A stretch of 64,000 bases of DNA from CAVTWD01 sp963738325 (lineage in GTDB: Bacteria; Actinomycetota; Acidimicrobiia; Acidimicrobiales; Ilumatobacteraceae), in contig CAVTWD010000013.1 in assembly GCA_963738325.1 (NCBI GenBank), positions 338,386 to 402,385 of the forward strand, given 5' to 3'. Below the pieces are notes generated by a model that worked only from the letters and a program-made list of their open reading frames with translations, was not told where the DNA came from and ran no database searches. Within the stretch, counting starts at the first letter, position 1. The number at the start of each line of letters is the position of its first letter. A program made the position numbers and the translations under genes. This document shows positions 9,570-18,965 of this stretch, piece after piece.

Positions 9570-10373
9570 CTACTCGCGCCGGCCCAGGGGCATCACCCAC
9601 CGGTTCGTCAGCCCCGAGCCCCAACGAAGAACGGCCCGAGGGACGAGCCGTGACGTGGCGACGCTGAGATCGTTCAGCCGGCCCGGCACGACCACCACCT
9701 GGCCCCGGTCGAGACCTCGCAGCCCGGCGTCGACCACTGTCTCGGCGGCCATGGTGAGCGGGCCCATGCGCGCGATGTCGAGGGCGACGTGGTCGCCGAA
9801 CTCGGTGGGGGTCATGCCCGGGCACAGCGCCGACACGACCACGCCGGTGCCGCGCAGCTCCTCGGAGATCGACTCGGTGAAGCTCGTGACGAACGCCTTC
9901 GACGCCGCGTAGGTGGCCCACGTGGGAGCGGGGAGGAACGAGGAGATCGACGAGACGTTCACGATGCCACCGTGTTGCCGAGCGATCATCCCGGGCAGGG
10001 CGGCGCGGGTGAGCCGCACCACCGCGATCACATCGACGCCGATCTCCTGAGAGGCGCGGTCGACGTCGAGCTCGGCGAAGCGACCGCGGCTGGCGAACCC
10101 GGCGTTGTTGACCAAGAGGTCGACGGGGTCTTCCGACGAGGCCAGGCGTTCCTCGACCCGACCGAGCGCGGCGGGGTCGGCCAGGTCGGCGGTGAGCACG
10201 TCGGCCTCGACGCCGTCGCTCGCCCGCAGCTCGCCCGCCAGGGCTTCGAGCCGTTCGGTCCGGCGGGCGACCAGGACGAGGTTGGTCCGTCGCGCCGCCA
10301 GCTTGCGAGCGAAGCTCTCACCGATCCCGCTCGATGCTCCCGTGACCAGTGCTCGCGGCCAGGCCCTCGTCAT
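9570..10373 (-). CDS. Short-chain dehydrogenase/reductase (classical SDR)
   Basis: The start is ATG 10371-10373 (MTRAWPRALVTGASSGIGES), which puts the cofactor motif TGASSGIG at the N terminus as usual; the frame is open further upstream but without SDR features. Other family marks are LLVNNAGFASRG, the catalytic serine in VNVSSISSFL and YAASKAFVTSF (YxxxK), then ALCPGMTPTEF. Length of 267 residues is normal. Substrate cannot be read from sequence. The gene converges on the serine hydrolase gene and lies downstream of the tetR gene on the same strand, so co-transcription with it is possible. Confidence 0.88.
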   Translation of the reverse strand: MTRAWPRALVTGASSGIGESFARKLAARRTNLVLVARRTERLEALAGELRASDGVEADVLTADLADPAALGRVEERLASSEDPVDLLVNNAGFASRGRFAELDVDRASQEIGVDVIAVVRLTRAALPGMIARQHGGIVNVSSISSFLPAPTWATYAASKAFVTSFTESISEELRGTGVVVSALCPGMTPTEFGDHVALDIARMGPLTMAAETVVDAGLRGLDRGQVVVVPGRLNDLSVATSRLVPRAVLRWGSGLTNRWVMPLGRRE

Positions 10374-10470
10374 GACACGCGACCTTAGGTGAGCACCCGG
10401 GAGCGTCAGCGGTGTCCCGCGAGCCACGCCCGCGACAGCTTGGCCGCCCGCGTGGGCCTGGGCCCGAACC

Positions 10471-11109
10471 TCATCCGGGGCTCGAAGGACGCCGGTGCGG
10501 ACCCGATCCATCGCCCGCCGAAGCCGGGTGCGCCAGGTCGGCAAGCGCATCGTCGAGCAGCTGGCGCTGCCGCTCGGGCGGCCAGGGATCTGGATCGAGC
10601 AATGCCTGCAGCGCGATGCCGTCGACGAGCGCGATGAGCCTGTCGGCCTCTTCGGCCGGCTCGATGTCCGGTCGAGCGCGCCCGTCGGCTCGTGCTTGCT
10701 CCAACAGCCTTATGGCCAGCCGCCGGTAGACCCGGTATGCATCGCGCTGGACCGCGGCAAGGCCGTCGTCGCCAGCGGCCTGCGCGCAGAAGGCAAGGGC
10801 CACGATCCAGTGGAGCCGGGCCTCCTCGGTGAGGAGGAGGCCCGAGGCGAGCAGCCTTCGCAGCCCCTCGGCGGGATCGTCACTCTCGATCACTCGGGCC
10901 CGCCCGCGGAGCGAGGCGCTGAGCGTGAAGAGCAGCAGCTCCCGCTTGTCGGAGAAGTAGTGGGTGAGCGCACCCGTCGTCAGGCCCGCCTCTGCCGCGA
11001 CGTCGCGCAAGTTGGCACCTCCCATCCCGGCACGCGCGATGACGCGGGCAGCGGCGGCCGCCAGGTTCTCGCGGCGAAGTTCGGCATCCGATGTTCGTGG
11101 CATTGACAT
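10471..11109 (-). CDS. TetR family transcriptional regulator
   Basis: The N-terminal helix-turn-helix domain is clear (ENLAAAAARVIARAGMGGAN, then LRDVAAEAGLTTGALTHYFS), followed by a helical ligand-binding domain. ATG 11107-11109 and ATG 11101-11103 both give a sensible N terminus; I chose the first. The gene is divergent from the livHM permease gene. Two short palindromes (11118-11141) lie between them, so it probably represses its own promoter and that of the transporter cassette, with a substrate or CoA-type metabolite as inducer. Frame intact, about 212 residues. Confidence 0.88.
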   Translation of the reverse strand: MSMPRTSDAELRRENLAAAAARVIARAGMGGANLRDVAAEAGLTTGALTHYFSDKRELLLFTLSASLRGRARVIESDDPAEGLRRLLASGLLLTEEARLHWIVALAFCAQAAGDDGLAAVQRDAYRVYRRLAIRLLEQARADGRARPDIEPAEEADRLIALVDGIALQALLDPDPWPPERQRQLLDDALADLAHPASAGDGSGPHRRPSSPG

Positions 11110-11117
11110 CACTCTAT

Positions 11118-11141
11118 AACACATGTTACATAACAGATGTT
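11118..11141. promoter_or_regulatory. Probable TetR operator: two AACA-NN-TGTT palindromes
   Basis: AACACATGTT at 11118-11127 and AACAGATGTT at 11132-11141 are each palindromic in their outer four bases and repeat with a 14-bp period. This AT-rich island sits exactly between the divergent tetR and livHM starts, 9 bp before the tetR ATG, in otherwise GC-rich DNA. Position and symmetry are what a TetR-family operator would show; binding is inferred. Confidence 0.6.
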
Positions 11142-11162
11142 CTGTCGGCGCCGGCCAACGGG

Positions 11163-13271
11163 ATGGTTCGGGGTACGGTCGACCGCCAGACGGCCGCCAG
11201 TCGTAGCGCCAGAGGGGGAGAAATCACCGACTATCTCCTGTACGCCATCCTCGGGCTTGGCCAGGGCGCCGTCATCAGCTTCATCGCGCTCGGCATCGTC
11301 GCCGCCTACCGAGGTTCCGGGGTCATCAACTTCGCACAGGGCGCGTTGGCGATGTACTCGGCGTACGTGTACTGGAGCCTCCGTACAACCGGGAAGTACG
11401 CGCTCCCGATCCCGGGCCTGCCGCCGTTCATCCAGGTCGGGCCGCACTCCGGGCTGCCGACCGCTCCTGCCGTCATCTTGACCCTCGCCACGGCGGTGGC
11501 ACTCGGCGTGCTGGTTCACGTGCTCGTGTTCCGCCCGCTGCGAGCTGCGCCGACCCTCGCCAAGGTGGCCGCGTCGATCGGCATCATGCTCACGCTGCAG
11601 TCGATCGTGTCCTACCGGTTCGGCACCGACACCCGCAGCGTGCCCGCGGTGTTGCCCCGCGGCACGGCCTTCACGTTGGCGGGTGTGAGATTCCCCGTCG
11701 ACCGCCTGATCCTCGTCGGTGCGGCCATCGCCGTGGCCGTCGGCCTGTGGGCCTTGTTCCGGTACACGCGCTACGGCCTGGCCACCCGCGCCGCCGCCGA
11801 GAACGAGCGGGGCGCCGTGCTCATCGGCATCTCGCCGAGCTTCCAAGCCGGCGTGAGCTGGGTCCTGGCCACGGTGCTGGCGGCGATCGGCGGCATCCTG
11901 GTGGCTCCCCTCACCGACCTCACGCCGACGGGCTTCACGCTGCTCGTCGTGCCTGCGCTCGCTGCCGGGCTCATCGCTCGCTTCACCTCGTTCGGCATGA
12001 CCGTGGCGGCGGCCATCGGCATCGGCGTGCTCCAGAACATCCTCACGAACCTGCCGAGCAAGCTCAGCTGGGTGCCCAGTGTCGGGCTCCCCGAAGCCCT
12101 CCCCTTCGTCCTGATCATCTTGGTGATGTTCGCCATCGGTAAGTCCCTCCCCGAGCGGGGCGCTCCGCTCGAAGGCAGGATCCAGACCGTGCCGGAAGCG
12201 CGGCGCCGGTTCGTTCTCCCCGTAGTGCTGTTCGCCGGCACGGGCGCCGCGCTCCTGCTCGTCACCGCCACCTACCGGCAAGCGCTGGTGAACAGCATGA
12301 TCGGCGCCATCATCTGCCTCTCGCTCGTGGTGATCACCGGATACCTCGCCCAGATCTCCTTGCTGCAGATGGCGCTGGCTGGTGTGGCGGCCTACTTGCT
12401 GGCGAAGCTGGCCACCGACATCGGGATCCCCTTCCCGTTCGCCCCCGTCCTCGCCTCGTTCGGCGCCATGGCCGTCGGACTCTTCGCTGCCCTGCCCGCG
12501 TTGCGGGTGCGAGGAGTGAACTTGGCCGTGGTCACCTTGGCGGGAGGCTGGGCGATCGAGCGCTTCATCTTCAACAACCCGGACTACACGGGGGGCTTCC
12601 AGGGAGCCTCCGTGCCCAACCCGGGCTTCCTCGGCATCAAGATGTCGTACTCGGCCGGACGGACCATCGCGCAGCCCATCTTCGGCTTCTTCGTCCTCGG
12701 GACGCTCACGATCGTGGCGCTGTGCGTGTCGAACCTCCGGCGAAGCGACACTGGGCAACGCCTCCTGGCCGTGCGAAGGAACGAGCGGGCGGCTGCCTCC
12801 ATGGGCGTGAACGTCGCGCGCACCAAGTTCGTCGGCTTCGGGATCTCGTCGTTCATCGCCGGCATCGCCGGATGCCTCATCGCATACCAGCAGACGCACA
12901 TCTCGGCCTCGTCGTTCGGCGTCCTGATGTCCGTCAGCTTCCTGGCCATCGCCTTCTTGGGCGGCATCACCACCGTGGCCGGCGGGTTGGTCGGCGGGCT
13001 GCTGGCGACCGGGGGAATCATGACCGTCCTCCTCAACGATCTCATCTTCAAGAGGTCGGCCAACGGTGTCGCGCTGCAGGACCTCATCGGCGGCGTCGGG
13101 CTCATCCTCACGGCGATCCTGAACCCGGAGGGCATCGCGGGCGCGGTCGGGCTCAGCCTGCGCCAGCTGAAGCAGAAGCTGCGCCGGCCGCCAGCCGCAG
13201 TCGGCCAGCCGGGCACCTCTGGCCTCGTCGTGCCGCCCGAGCGCTCACGGGCGAGCGCGGGGTCACCATGA
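11163..13271 (+). CDS. Branched-chain amino acid type ABC permease, LivH-LivM fusion
   Basis: One protein of about 700 residues carries both permease halves. The LivH part has ILGLGQGAVISFIALGIVAA and RGSGVINFAQGALAMY; the LivM part from about residue 370 has LVVITGYLAQISLLQMALAG and the late loop SNLRRSDTGQRLLAVRRNER, AAASMGVNVARTKF. Many hydrophobic segments are visible. The ATG at 11163 is the first plausible start; a strong purine-rich sequence at 11211-11219 lies before an ATC codon where relatives usually begin, so the true start may be there. The stop overlaps the livG start (ATGA). The transported compound could be an amino acid, amide or aromatic acid. Probably controlled by the divergent TetR regulator. 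Confidence 0.9.
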   Translation: MVRGTVDRQTAASRSARGGEITDYLLYAILGLGQGAVISFIALGIVAAYRGSGVINFAQGALAMYSAYVYWSLRTTGKYALPIPGLPPFIQVGPHSGLPTAPAVILTLATAVALGVLVHVLVFRPLRAAPTLAKVAASIGIMLTLQSIVSYRFGTDTRSVPAVLPRGTAFTLAGVRFPVDRLILVGAAIAVAVGLWALFRYTRYGLATRAAAENERGAVLIGISPSFQAGVSWVLATVLAAIGGILVAPLTDLTPTGFTLLVVPALAAGLIARFTSFGMTVAAAIGIGVLQNILTNLPSKLSWVPSVGLPEALPFVLIILVMFAIGKSLPERGAPLEGRIQTVPEARRRFVLPVVLFAGTGAALLLVTATYRQALVNSMIGAIICLSLVVITGYLAQISLLQMALAGVAAYLLAKLATDIGIPFPFAPVLASFGAMAVGLFAALPALRVRGVNLAVVTLAGGWAIERFIFNNPDYTGGFQGASVPNPGFLGIKMSYSAGRTIAQPIFGFFVLGTLTIVALCVSNLRRSDTGQRLLAVRRNERAAASMGVNVARTKFVGFGISSFIAGIAGCLIAYQQTHISASSFGVLMSVSFLAIAFLGGITTVAGGLVGGLLATGGIMTVLLNDLIFKRSANGVALQDLIGGVGLILTAILNPEGIAGAVGLSLRQLKQKLRRPPAAVGQPGTSGLVVPPERSRASAGSP

Positions 13272-14035
13272 GCGACGCCGTCGCCCCCCTCCTCGCCACC
13301 CACGGCCTCTCCGTCACCTTCGGGGCCCTGAGAGCGGTGAGTGACCTCGAGCTCCGGGTCTTCCCCGGCCAGCTCGTGGGACTCATCGGGCCCAATGGTG
13401 CCGGGAAGACCACCTGCATCGACGCCCTCACCGGCTACGTGCGTTTCACGGGACGGATGATCTTCGACGGCCGTGACATCTCGTCGTGGCCGCCGCATCG
13501 GCGGGCCAAGGCGGGCCTGGTGCGCACGTGGCAATCCGTCGAGATCTTCGACGACCTCACGGTGGCCGGCAACCTGCAAGTCGGCGCGCACCGTGCCAGC
13601 GTGGTCGATGTCCTGGCCGATCTCGTAGCTCCGGGTCGCCGCCGGGCCACGCTCACGACGACGGCGCCGCTCCAGCTGTTCGGCTTGGACGGGCTGGCCG
13701 ACAGCAAGCCCTCGGAGCTCTCGCAGGGTCAGCGGAAGCTCGTCGGAGTGGCGAGGGCCCTCGCCACGTCGCCAAAGGTGCTGCTGGTCGACGAGCCGGC
13801 GGCAGGCCTGGACACCAACGAGACGGTCGAGCTCGGCGAGCACCTGCGCGCGGTCGTCGACGGCGGCACCGCCATCCTCCTCGTCGACCATGACATGGGT
13901 CTCGTGCTGTCGGTCTGTGACTACATCTACGTCGTCGAGACCGGCAGCCTCATCGCCCAAGGCACGCCGAGCGAGATCCGCAACGACCCTCGCGTCATCG
14001 CCGCCTATCTCGGTCAATCAGCGAACCCCACATGA
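13268..14035 (+). CDS. livG: ABC transporter ATP-binding protein, LivG type
   Basis: The 255-residue ATPase has the Walker A motif GPNGAGKTT, the signature LSQGQRKLVGVARAL, Walker B KVLLVDEPAAGLD and an H-loop in LLVDHDMGLVLSVCDYIYVV. The insertion between Walker A and signature resembles LivG. The ATG overlaps the end of the permease gene by four bases and its own stop overlaps the next start, so the three genes are translationally coupled. It energises import with the LivHM permease and the LivF partner further downstream. Intact frame. Confidence 0.92.
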   Translation: MSDAVAPLLATHGLSVTFGALRAVSDLELRVFPGQLVGLIGPNGAGKTTCIDALTGYVRFTGRMIFDGRDISSWPPHRRAKAGLVRTWQSVEIFDDLTVAGNLQVGAHRASVVDVLADLVAPGRRRATLTTTAPLQLFGLDGLADSKPSELSQGQRKLVGVARALATSPKVLLVDEPAAGLDTNETVELGEHLRAVVDGGTAILLVDHDMGLVLSVCDYIYVVETGSLIAQGTPSEIRNDPRVIAAYLGQSANPT

Positions 14036-15402
14036 GCACAGAAATGGAGCACGACATGGACGAACCATCCGTACGCGACCACGGTCACCGTCCGGCGCGC
14101 CGCCGCTCGAGGACACGTCTCGCCCTGATCAGCTCGGCGTCGTTCTCGCTCGCCCTCGTGGCAGCGGCGTGTGGCAGCAGCGCCAACAGCTCCAGCCCTC
14201 CGACCACCGCGGCCGGCGCCACGACCGCGGCCGGCGCCACGACCGCAGCCGGCAGCGCGACCACCGCAGCCGGTGGCAAGGCGGCCGACAAGAGCCTCAA
14301 ACCCATCACCGTGGGTTTCATCAATCAGGAGGCTGGCTCGGTCGGCACCTTCCCCGAGACGGCTGCGGCGATCCAGGCGGCCGTCGACTACATCAACGCA
14401 CAGCTCGGCGGCGTCGGCGGTCACGAGATCAAGCTCGACAAGTGCGTCACCGACGGGACGGTCGCGTCGTCTCAGAAGTGTGCGCAACAGATGGTGACCG
14501 ACGGTGTGCTCTTCGTTCAGGGCGGACTCGACAACAACATGCAGGCGTGGTACCCGATCCTCAACCCGGCCAAGGTCCCGATCATCGGCGGCATTCCCGT
14601 CGCCGGGGCTGACTTCACGGCCAGCGGCAGCTACATGTTCGTCGGCGCTGGATCTGTGGCGTATCCAGGCCTCGCGACGTACACGCTGAAGTACCTGCCG
14701 AACGCCAAGAACGTCGGGATCCTCGCGAACGACACACCGGGCGCCGCCGCCGCCCTGCCGCTGGTGAAGAAGCCACTCGAGGCGGCTGGCGTCAAGGTGA
14801 CGGACCTCAAGGTGCCGACGACGCAGAGCGACTGGTTGGCGCCCTTCGCCTCGCTGAAGGACAAGGACGCCATCATGGTGCTGATCTCACCGCCGAACTG
14901 CATCAGCCTGGCCAAAGCTCGCGACAGCCAGCAGAGCACCATCCCGATGGTGTCCGTTAGCAGCTGCTACTCGAAGGCAGTGCTCGATGGGGCCGGCCAG
15001 AACTCGCTGAACGGCTGGACGGTGAACCAGTACTTCGATGACCCGCAAGGCACGACGCCCGATGCGACCACGTACCAGACTGAGATGAAGACCTACGCCG
15101 GCCCTGATGCGAACCTCAGCGGATTCGCGCCCATCGCCTTCTCCGACATGATGACCGTCTACAACAACGTCCTCAGCCCCCTGGGCCCGGACGCCACGGA
15201 CGACCAGATCGTTCAGAAGCTCGACGACGCCGCCGGGGGGAAGGTCTTCATGGGCCCGAACTACCTTTGCGGCGCACCGGACAACCCTTACGCGGCGATC
15301 TGCAATTACAACCTTCAGTGGTTCAACATCGATGCCGGCAAGCTGACGAACCCCACAGGCTTCACCGACGTCCGCCCGACCATCAAGGTCGCCACGAGCT
15401 GA
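14032..15402 (+). CDS. ABC transporter substrate-binding lipoprotein (LivK/Peripla_BP_6 type)
   Basis: The start ATG overlaps the livG stop. After a basic N terminus and hydrophobic stretch comes the lipobox VAAAC (Cys near residue 46), then a low-complexity Thr/Ala/Gly linker encoded by tandem 18-bp repeats. The binding domain begins at KPITVGFINQEAGSVGTF and runs through AAIQAAVDYINAQLGGVGGH and DKCVTDGTVASSQKCAQQMV, as in type I periplasmic binding proteins. The mature protein should be anchored to the outer face of the membrane and deliver ligand to LivHM. The ligand cannot be read from sequence. Frame intact, 456 residues. Confidence 0.9.
   Translation: MSTEMEHDMDEPSVRDHGHRPARRRSRTRLALISSASFSLALVAAACGSSANSSSPPTTAAGATTAAGATTAAGSATTAAGGKAADKSLKPITVGFINQEAGSVGTFPETAAAIQAAVDYINAQLGGVGGHEIKLDKCVTDGTVASSQKCAQQMVTDGVLFVQGGLDNNMQAWYPILNPAKVPIIGGIPVAGADFTASGSYMFVGAGSVAYPGLATYTLKYLPNAKNVGILANDTPGAAAALPLVKKPLEAAGVKVTDLKVPTTQSDWLAPFASLKDKDAIMVLISPPNCISLAKARDSQQSTIPMVSVSSCYSKAVLDGAGQNSLNGWTVNQYFDDPQGTTPDATTYQTEMKTYAGPDANLSGFAPIAFSDMMTVYNNVLSPLGPDATDDQIVQKLDDAAGGKVFMGPNYLCGAPDNPYAAICNYNLQWFNIDAGKLTNPTGFTDVRPTIKVATS
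14203..14277 (+). repeat. Tandem 18-bp repeats coding the lipoprotein linker
   Basis: Three near-identical units of the form ACGACCGCGGCCGGCGCC and a longer, diverged fourth encode repeated TTAAGA-like residues just after the lipid anchor site of the substrate-binding protein. Such in-frame repeats can change in number by slippage and so alter spacer length. Confidence 0.7.
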
Positions 15403-15411
15403 CGGCATTCA

Positions 15412-15437
15412 CGAAGGGGGGAGAGTCTCCCCCTTCG
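15412..15437 (+). terminator. Strong hairpin between the binding-protein gene and livF
   Basis: CGAAGGGGG-GAGA pairs with TCT-CCCCCTTCG around one central base with a single unpaired G, right after the lipoprotein stop codon. There is no T-run, so it may be a partial terminator or an mRNA-stabilising hairpin that raises binding-protein expression over livF, as is common in ABC operons. Confidence 0.55.
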
Positions 15438-15494
15438 AAAGCCCGAGGACTCTGGCCGACCTCCAAGCCTCTCAACTACCCGAATGGGACACGT

Positions 15495-16222
15495 GTGAGC
15501 GACGCCCTCATCGACATCCAGGGCCTCTCGGCTGGCTATGGCGGCGTTCCCGTTGTTCGCGGACTCAACCTCCGCGTCGCCGCGGGAGAAGTCGTCGCGC
15601 TCCTCGGCCCCAACGGCGCCGGGAAGACGACGACCCTCCTCTCCTGTTCGGGGATCGTGAAGCCCATCCAGGGCACAGTCGAGATCCTCGGCAAGCCGGT
15701 CGTACACGGCTCGCCGTACAAGATGGCCCGCCGCGGGCTCGGACACGTGTGCCGAGGATCGGTCGCTGTTCTTCCAGCTCACGGTGGACGAGAACCTGCA
15801 GCTCGGATTGCGTGGCTCACGAGAGTCGCAGCGGACGTCGACGTACGAGCACTGGAGATGTTCCCAGCGCTGACTCCGCTCCGATCACGACGGGCCGGCC
15901 TGCTCTCGGGCGGCGAGCAGCAGATGCTGGCGGTGGCCCGCGCGCTCGTGGCGCAGCCCAAGGTCCTGATGATCGACGAGATGAGCCTCGGGCTGGCACC
16001 CATCATCGTCGAGCGGATGTTGCCGCTCGTGCGGAGGATCGCCGACGAGACCGGTGCCGGCGTGCTCCTCGTGGAGCAGCACATCCACATGGCGCTCGTC
16101 GGTAGCCGATCGGGCTTACGTGCTGAACCACGGCGAGGTCGTGCTCGAGGGCAACGGGCAAGGAGCTGGCCGGACGCCGAGACCTGCTCGAGGCCTCCTA
16201 CATGGGCGAGAAGGTACTCTGA
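15495..16222 (+). pseudogene. livF: ABC transporter ATP-binding protein LivF, about four indels
   Basis: A GTG at 15495 gives SDALIDIQGLSAGYGGVPVV and Walker A GPNGAGKTT. An extra C near 15750 shifts into EDRSLFFQLTVDENLQLGLR. A missing G near 15833 shifts back to ALEMFPALTPLRSRRAGLLS, GGEQQMLAVARAL and KVLMIDEMSLGLAP. An extra base near 16100 leads to ADRAYVLNHGEVVLEGNG, and an extra G near 16150 to KELAGRRDLLEASYMGEKVL and stop 16220-16222. All LivF motifs are therefore present in order over the normal length (about 240 residues). Sequencing error is more likely than decay, since the rest of the transporter is intact. Confidence 0.8.
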
Positions 16223-16315
16223 GCGGCGCGACGCCCGGCCGGTCAGCGGCATCGTGGAACCGGCGAACCCTACGATGCCAGTCGTGGCGAGAGTCGCCCG
16301 GCCACCTCGTGGCCC

Positions 16316-18084
16316 ATGAGCTCCGACGGACCGTTGGATGACGCACGGGCGAATGCCGCGGAACTCCTGCGGGGGCTGGAGGTCTTCGGCTACCCCGAGG
16401 GAGAGCAGCTCGCCGCGCTGGTGGAGGCCGTCGAGTGGCTGTACGTCCCGGCCGGTCAGCGAGTCTTCAGCACGGGGGATCCACCGGATGGGATGTACGT
16501 CATCCTCTCCGGACGGGTCCGGTTCTTCGCCGAGACCACCGACGGGCCGGTCCTGACGGCGGAGGTGGGGGCCGGCATCTCCTTCGGAGAAGGGTCGCTC
16601 CTCGTGGGCGGAGGCCGTTCGCGGACCGCGGTCGTGGTGCGCGACGCGCTCCTCGCTCGACTCGCCCCCGAGCGGGTCCTCGACACGATGCGGACCTCAC
16701 CCGAGCTCGCGATGTGGATCGCCCGCATGCTGGCCGCACGCGTCGCCTTCGAGTACGAGCCGCCCCCCAGCAGCCTCGCCGCCGAGACCACCGTGCTCGT
16801 CCCCCTCGGGTCGGCCGTGCCGGAGGCGCGGGGCTTCGCCGCTGATTTGGCCGCCGCCGCCCACGCTCGCGCCTGCCGGGCCGCCGACCTCGCAGCGAAC
16901 ATCGGCGTGGTCGAGGCCGATGGCGGCGGGCTGATCGTGGTCGCCGATCAGACCGACCCGTTCTCACTCACGGAAGCGGTCCGCCAGGCCGACCGGATCA
17001 TCGTGGTCGCGTCGGCGCGGGAGCCTCCGAGGCGCCGCGGTTGCCCCGCCTGGACCAACCGGGCTTCGATCTCCTCGCCGCGCCGCCAGTCGAGCTCGTC
17101 CTCCTTCACGCCGCCGGCACCAGGCACCCGAGCGGGACGTCCGCGTGGCTCAGCGTCCATCGCTACGCCCGCCATCACCACCTCCGCGGCGGCGACCGGC
17201 GCGATCTGCTCCGGCTCGTGCGGCACCTGAACGGCCTCGCCGTCGGGCTCGTCTTCGGCGGGGGAGGCGCTCGCGGCATGGCCCACATCGGCGTGGTGAA
17301 GGCGCTCGAAGAGCTCAGCATCCCGATTGACGGCGTCGGCGGCTCGAGCATGGGCGCCATCGTGGGCGGCGAGGTCGCGATGGGATCGAGCTGGGAGGAA
17401 ATGCTCGAGGTGGCGCAGCGCCGGTGGGCCAGCCGGCGGTTGCGGTTGGATGTGACGCTGCCCACGGTGTCGGTGTCCTCAGGCCGACGAGCGCGCCGCA
17501 TCCTGGACGACACCTTCGGTGACATCGCCATCGAGGACATGTGGCTGCGCTACTTCTGTACGAGCGTCAATCTCAGCCGCTTCCGCCTCGCCGTGCACCG
17601 TGAAGGCCCGGCCGCGCGGTGGATCCGGGCCAGCGCCAGCGCACCGGGGCTCTGGCCGCCGGTCGTCGACGACGAGGGCGAGCTGCACATCGACGGCGGG
17701 CAGCTGAACAACGTCCCCACCGACGTCATGCGGCTCAACCACCAGGGTCCGATCATCGCCGTCGACGTCTGCGCCATGCAGGATGCCATGACCGTGACGG
17801 GTGGCAGCGAACCCCCAGTGGGCCTGCGCCACCTCCTGCGCAGGCGGTTCCAGCAGCGCTTCCCCAGCCTCGTCGACACGCTGAACCGCTGCGCGCTGCT
17901 CGGGAGCCTCCAGCACCGGGAGCGCGCCGCCGACTTCGCCGAGATCTACCTCACGCCGGACCTGGCGGCCATCGGCTTCAGTGGCTTCGGCAGAATCGCG
18001 GAGGCGGTCGACATCGGCTACCGTGCCACGATGGACGCGCTCGGCGACGGTAGCGCGGAGGCCGTCCTCGGCAAGGTCGAATGA
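16316..18084 (+). pseudogene. Cyclic-nucleotide-binding patatin-like phospholipase (NTE type), one frameshift
   Basis: The N-terminal part is a cNMP-binding beta-barrel (FSTGDPPDGMYVILSGRVRF, GAGISFGEGSLLVGGGRSRT). After a slip near 17038 the other frame holds the patatin domain: oxyanion loop GLVFGGGGARGMAHIGVVKA, nucleophile elbow GGSSMGAIVGGE (GxSxG) and the catalytic Asp in LHIDGGQLNNVP. The order matches neuropathy-target-esterase-like lysophospholipases, which act at membranes and may be regulated by nucleotide binding. Total length is about 590 residues, normal for the bacterial fusion. It follows livF at about 90 bp. I expect the native gene to be intact. Confidence 0.8.
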
Positions 18085-18110
18085 CGGGCGCGGCCCGCGA
18101 CGACGCGCTA

Positions 18111-18136
18111 GAGGCCCGGCCCTTGGGCCGGGCCTC
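18111..18136. terminator. Perfect GC-rich hairpin between convergent genes
   Basis: GAGGCCCGGCCC is followed by TT and its exact complement GGGCCGGGCCTC. The 12-bp stem lies between the patatin stop (18084) and the end of the opposing permease fragment (18156), so it can end transcription from both sides. A T-run is absent, as is usual for actinobacterial terminators. Confidence 0.75.
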
Positions 18137-18155
18137 TGGCCGATGGCCGCCGTGA

Positions 18156-18965
18156 TCACTCGCTGGTGATCGCGGTGAGCACGTCGAGCCTGGCCGCCCG
18201 ATGAGCCGGTAGCGCAGCCGCGATGATCGCAGCGATCGCGGCGATCAACATCATCGCGCCGAGCTGTGGCACGGGCACCGTGAACGTGTTGAACCCTTGG
18301 CTCTCCAGGGCGTCCGCGAGCGCCCCGCCGAAACCGAGACCGATCGCCGTGCCCAGCGCAGTGCCGAGCAGGGCGATCAACACCGACTCCCACCGCACCG
18401 TCGAGCGCACCTGCGCCCGGCTCATGCCGACCGCTCGCAGCAAGCCGAACTCACGGGTGCGCTCGAAGACCGAGAGCGCCAGCGTGTTGGCGATGCCGAA
18501 GAGCGCGATCACCAACGCCATCGCCAGCAGCACGTACACCAGATTGAGGATCTTGTCGATCTGGTTGGCCATCGAGCCCTTGAACTCTGACTTCGTCATC
18601 AGCTTGACCGTCGGGTAGTCCTTCAAGACCCGCTCGACCGCGTCGTGGGCCTGCGCCTGGGGGAACCCTGGCGCAGTCGACACGACGATGTCGTTGTCGA
18701 CGTGCATCGCGATGTTAGCGTCGAACGCTTGCATCGAGATGGCGTAGTCACCGAGCGGCTCCTTCGTGCCGTAGACGGCGACCACGGTCAAGCGCTGGTT
18801 GCCGGTCTCCGGGAAGAACATCGTCACCGTGTCGCCGAGGTGGAGCTTCTTGGTCTTCGCCGTCTCGGCCTGCACCGCAACTTCGTGGGCACCCAACTTG
18901 GCGATGCTCCCGGCGCGGAGGTCGAAAGAGCCGGGCGTCATCGAGAAGACGGGGCCGTCGCTCGG
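18156..18965 (-). pseudogene. C-terminal part of FtsX/MacB-type ABC permease, N terminus lost
   Basis: The frame covers the end of the extracellular domain (LHLGDTVTMFFPETGNQRLT) and the last three membrane segments of a MacB/FtsX permease (VYVLLAMALVIALFGIANTL, FERTREFGLLRAVGMSRAQV, MLIAAIAAIIAAALPAHRAA). Full-length members have 400-850 residues; here only about 270 remain. Upstream of about 18965 the sequence belongs instead to a gene on the other strand. No ATP-binding partner is in sight. This is a truncated remnant or one side of a chimeric junction. Confidence 0.75.

Noticed and set aside
11109..12899. Long open frame on the minus strand opposite livHM (about 596 codons)
   Set aside because: Its product is dominated by Arg, Asp, Glu, Gly and His in a monotonous pattern, the antisense image of a GC-rich membrane protein gene. 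The plus strand encodes a complete LivHM.
14203..14277. Considered as a CRISPR-like or intergenic repeat array
   Set aside because: The units are contiguous without spacers, in frame, and encode a Thr/Ala/Gly linker of the lipoprotein.
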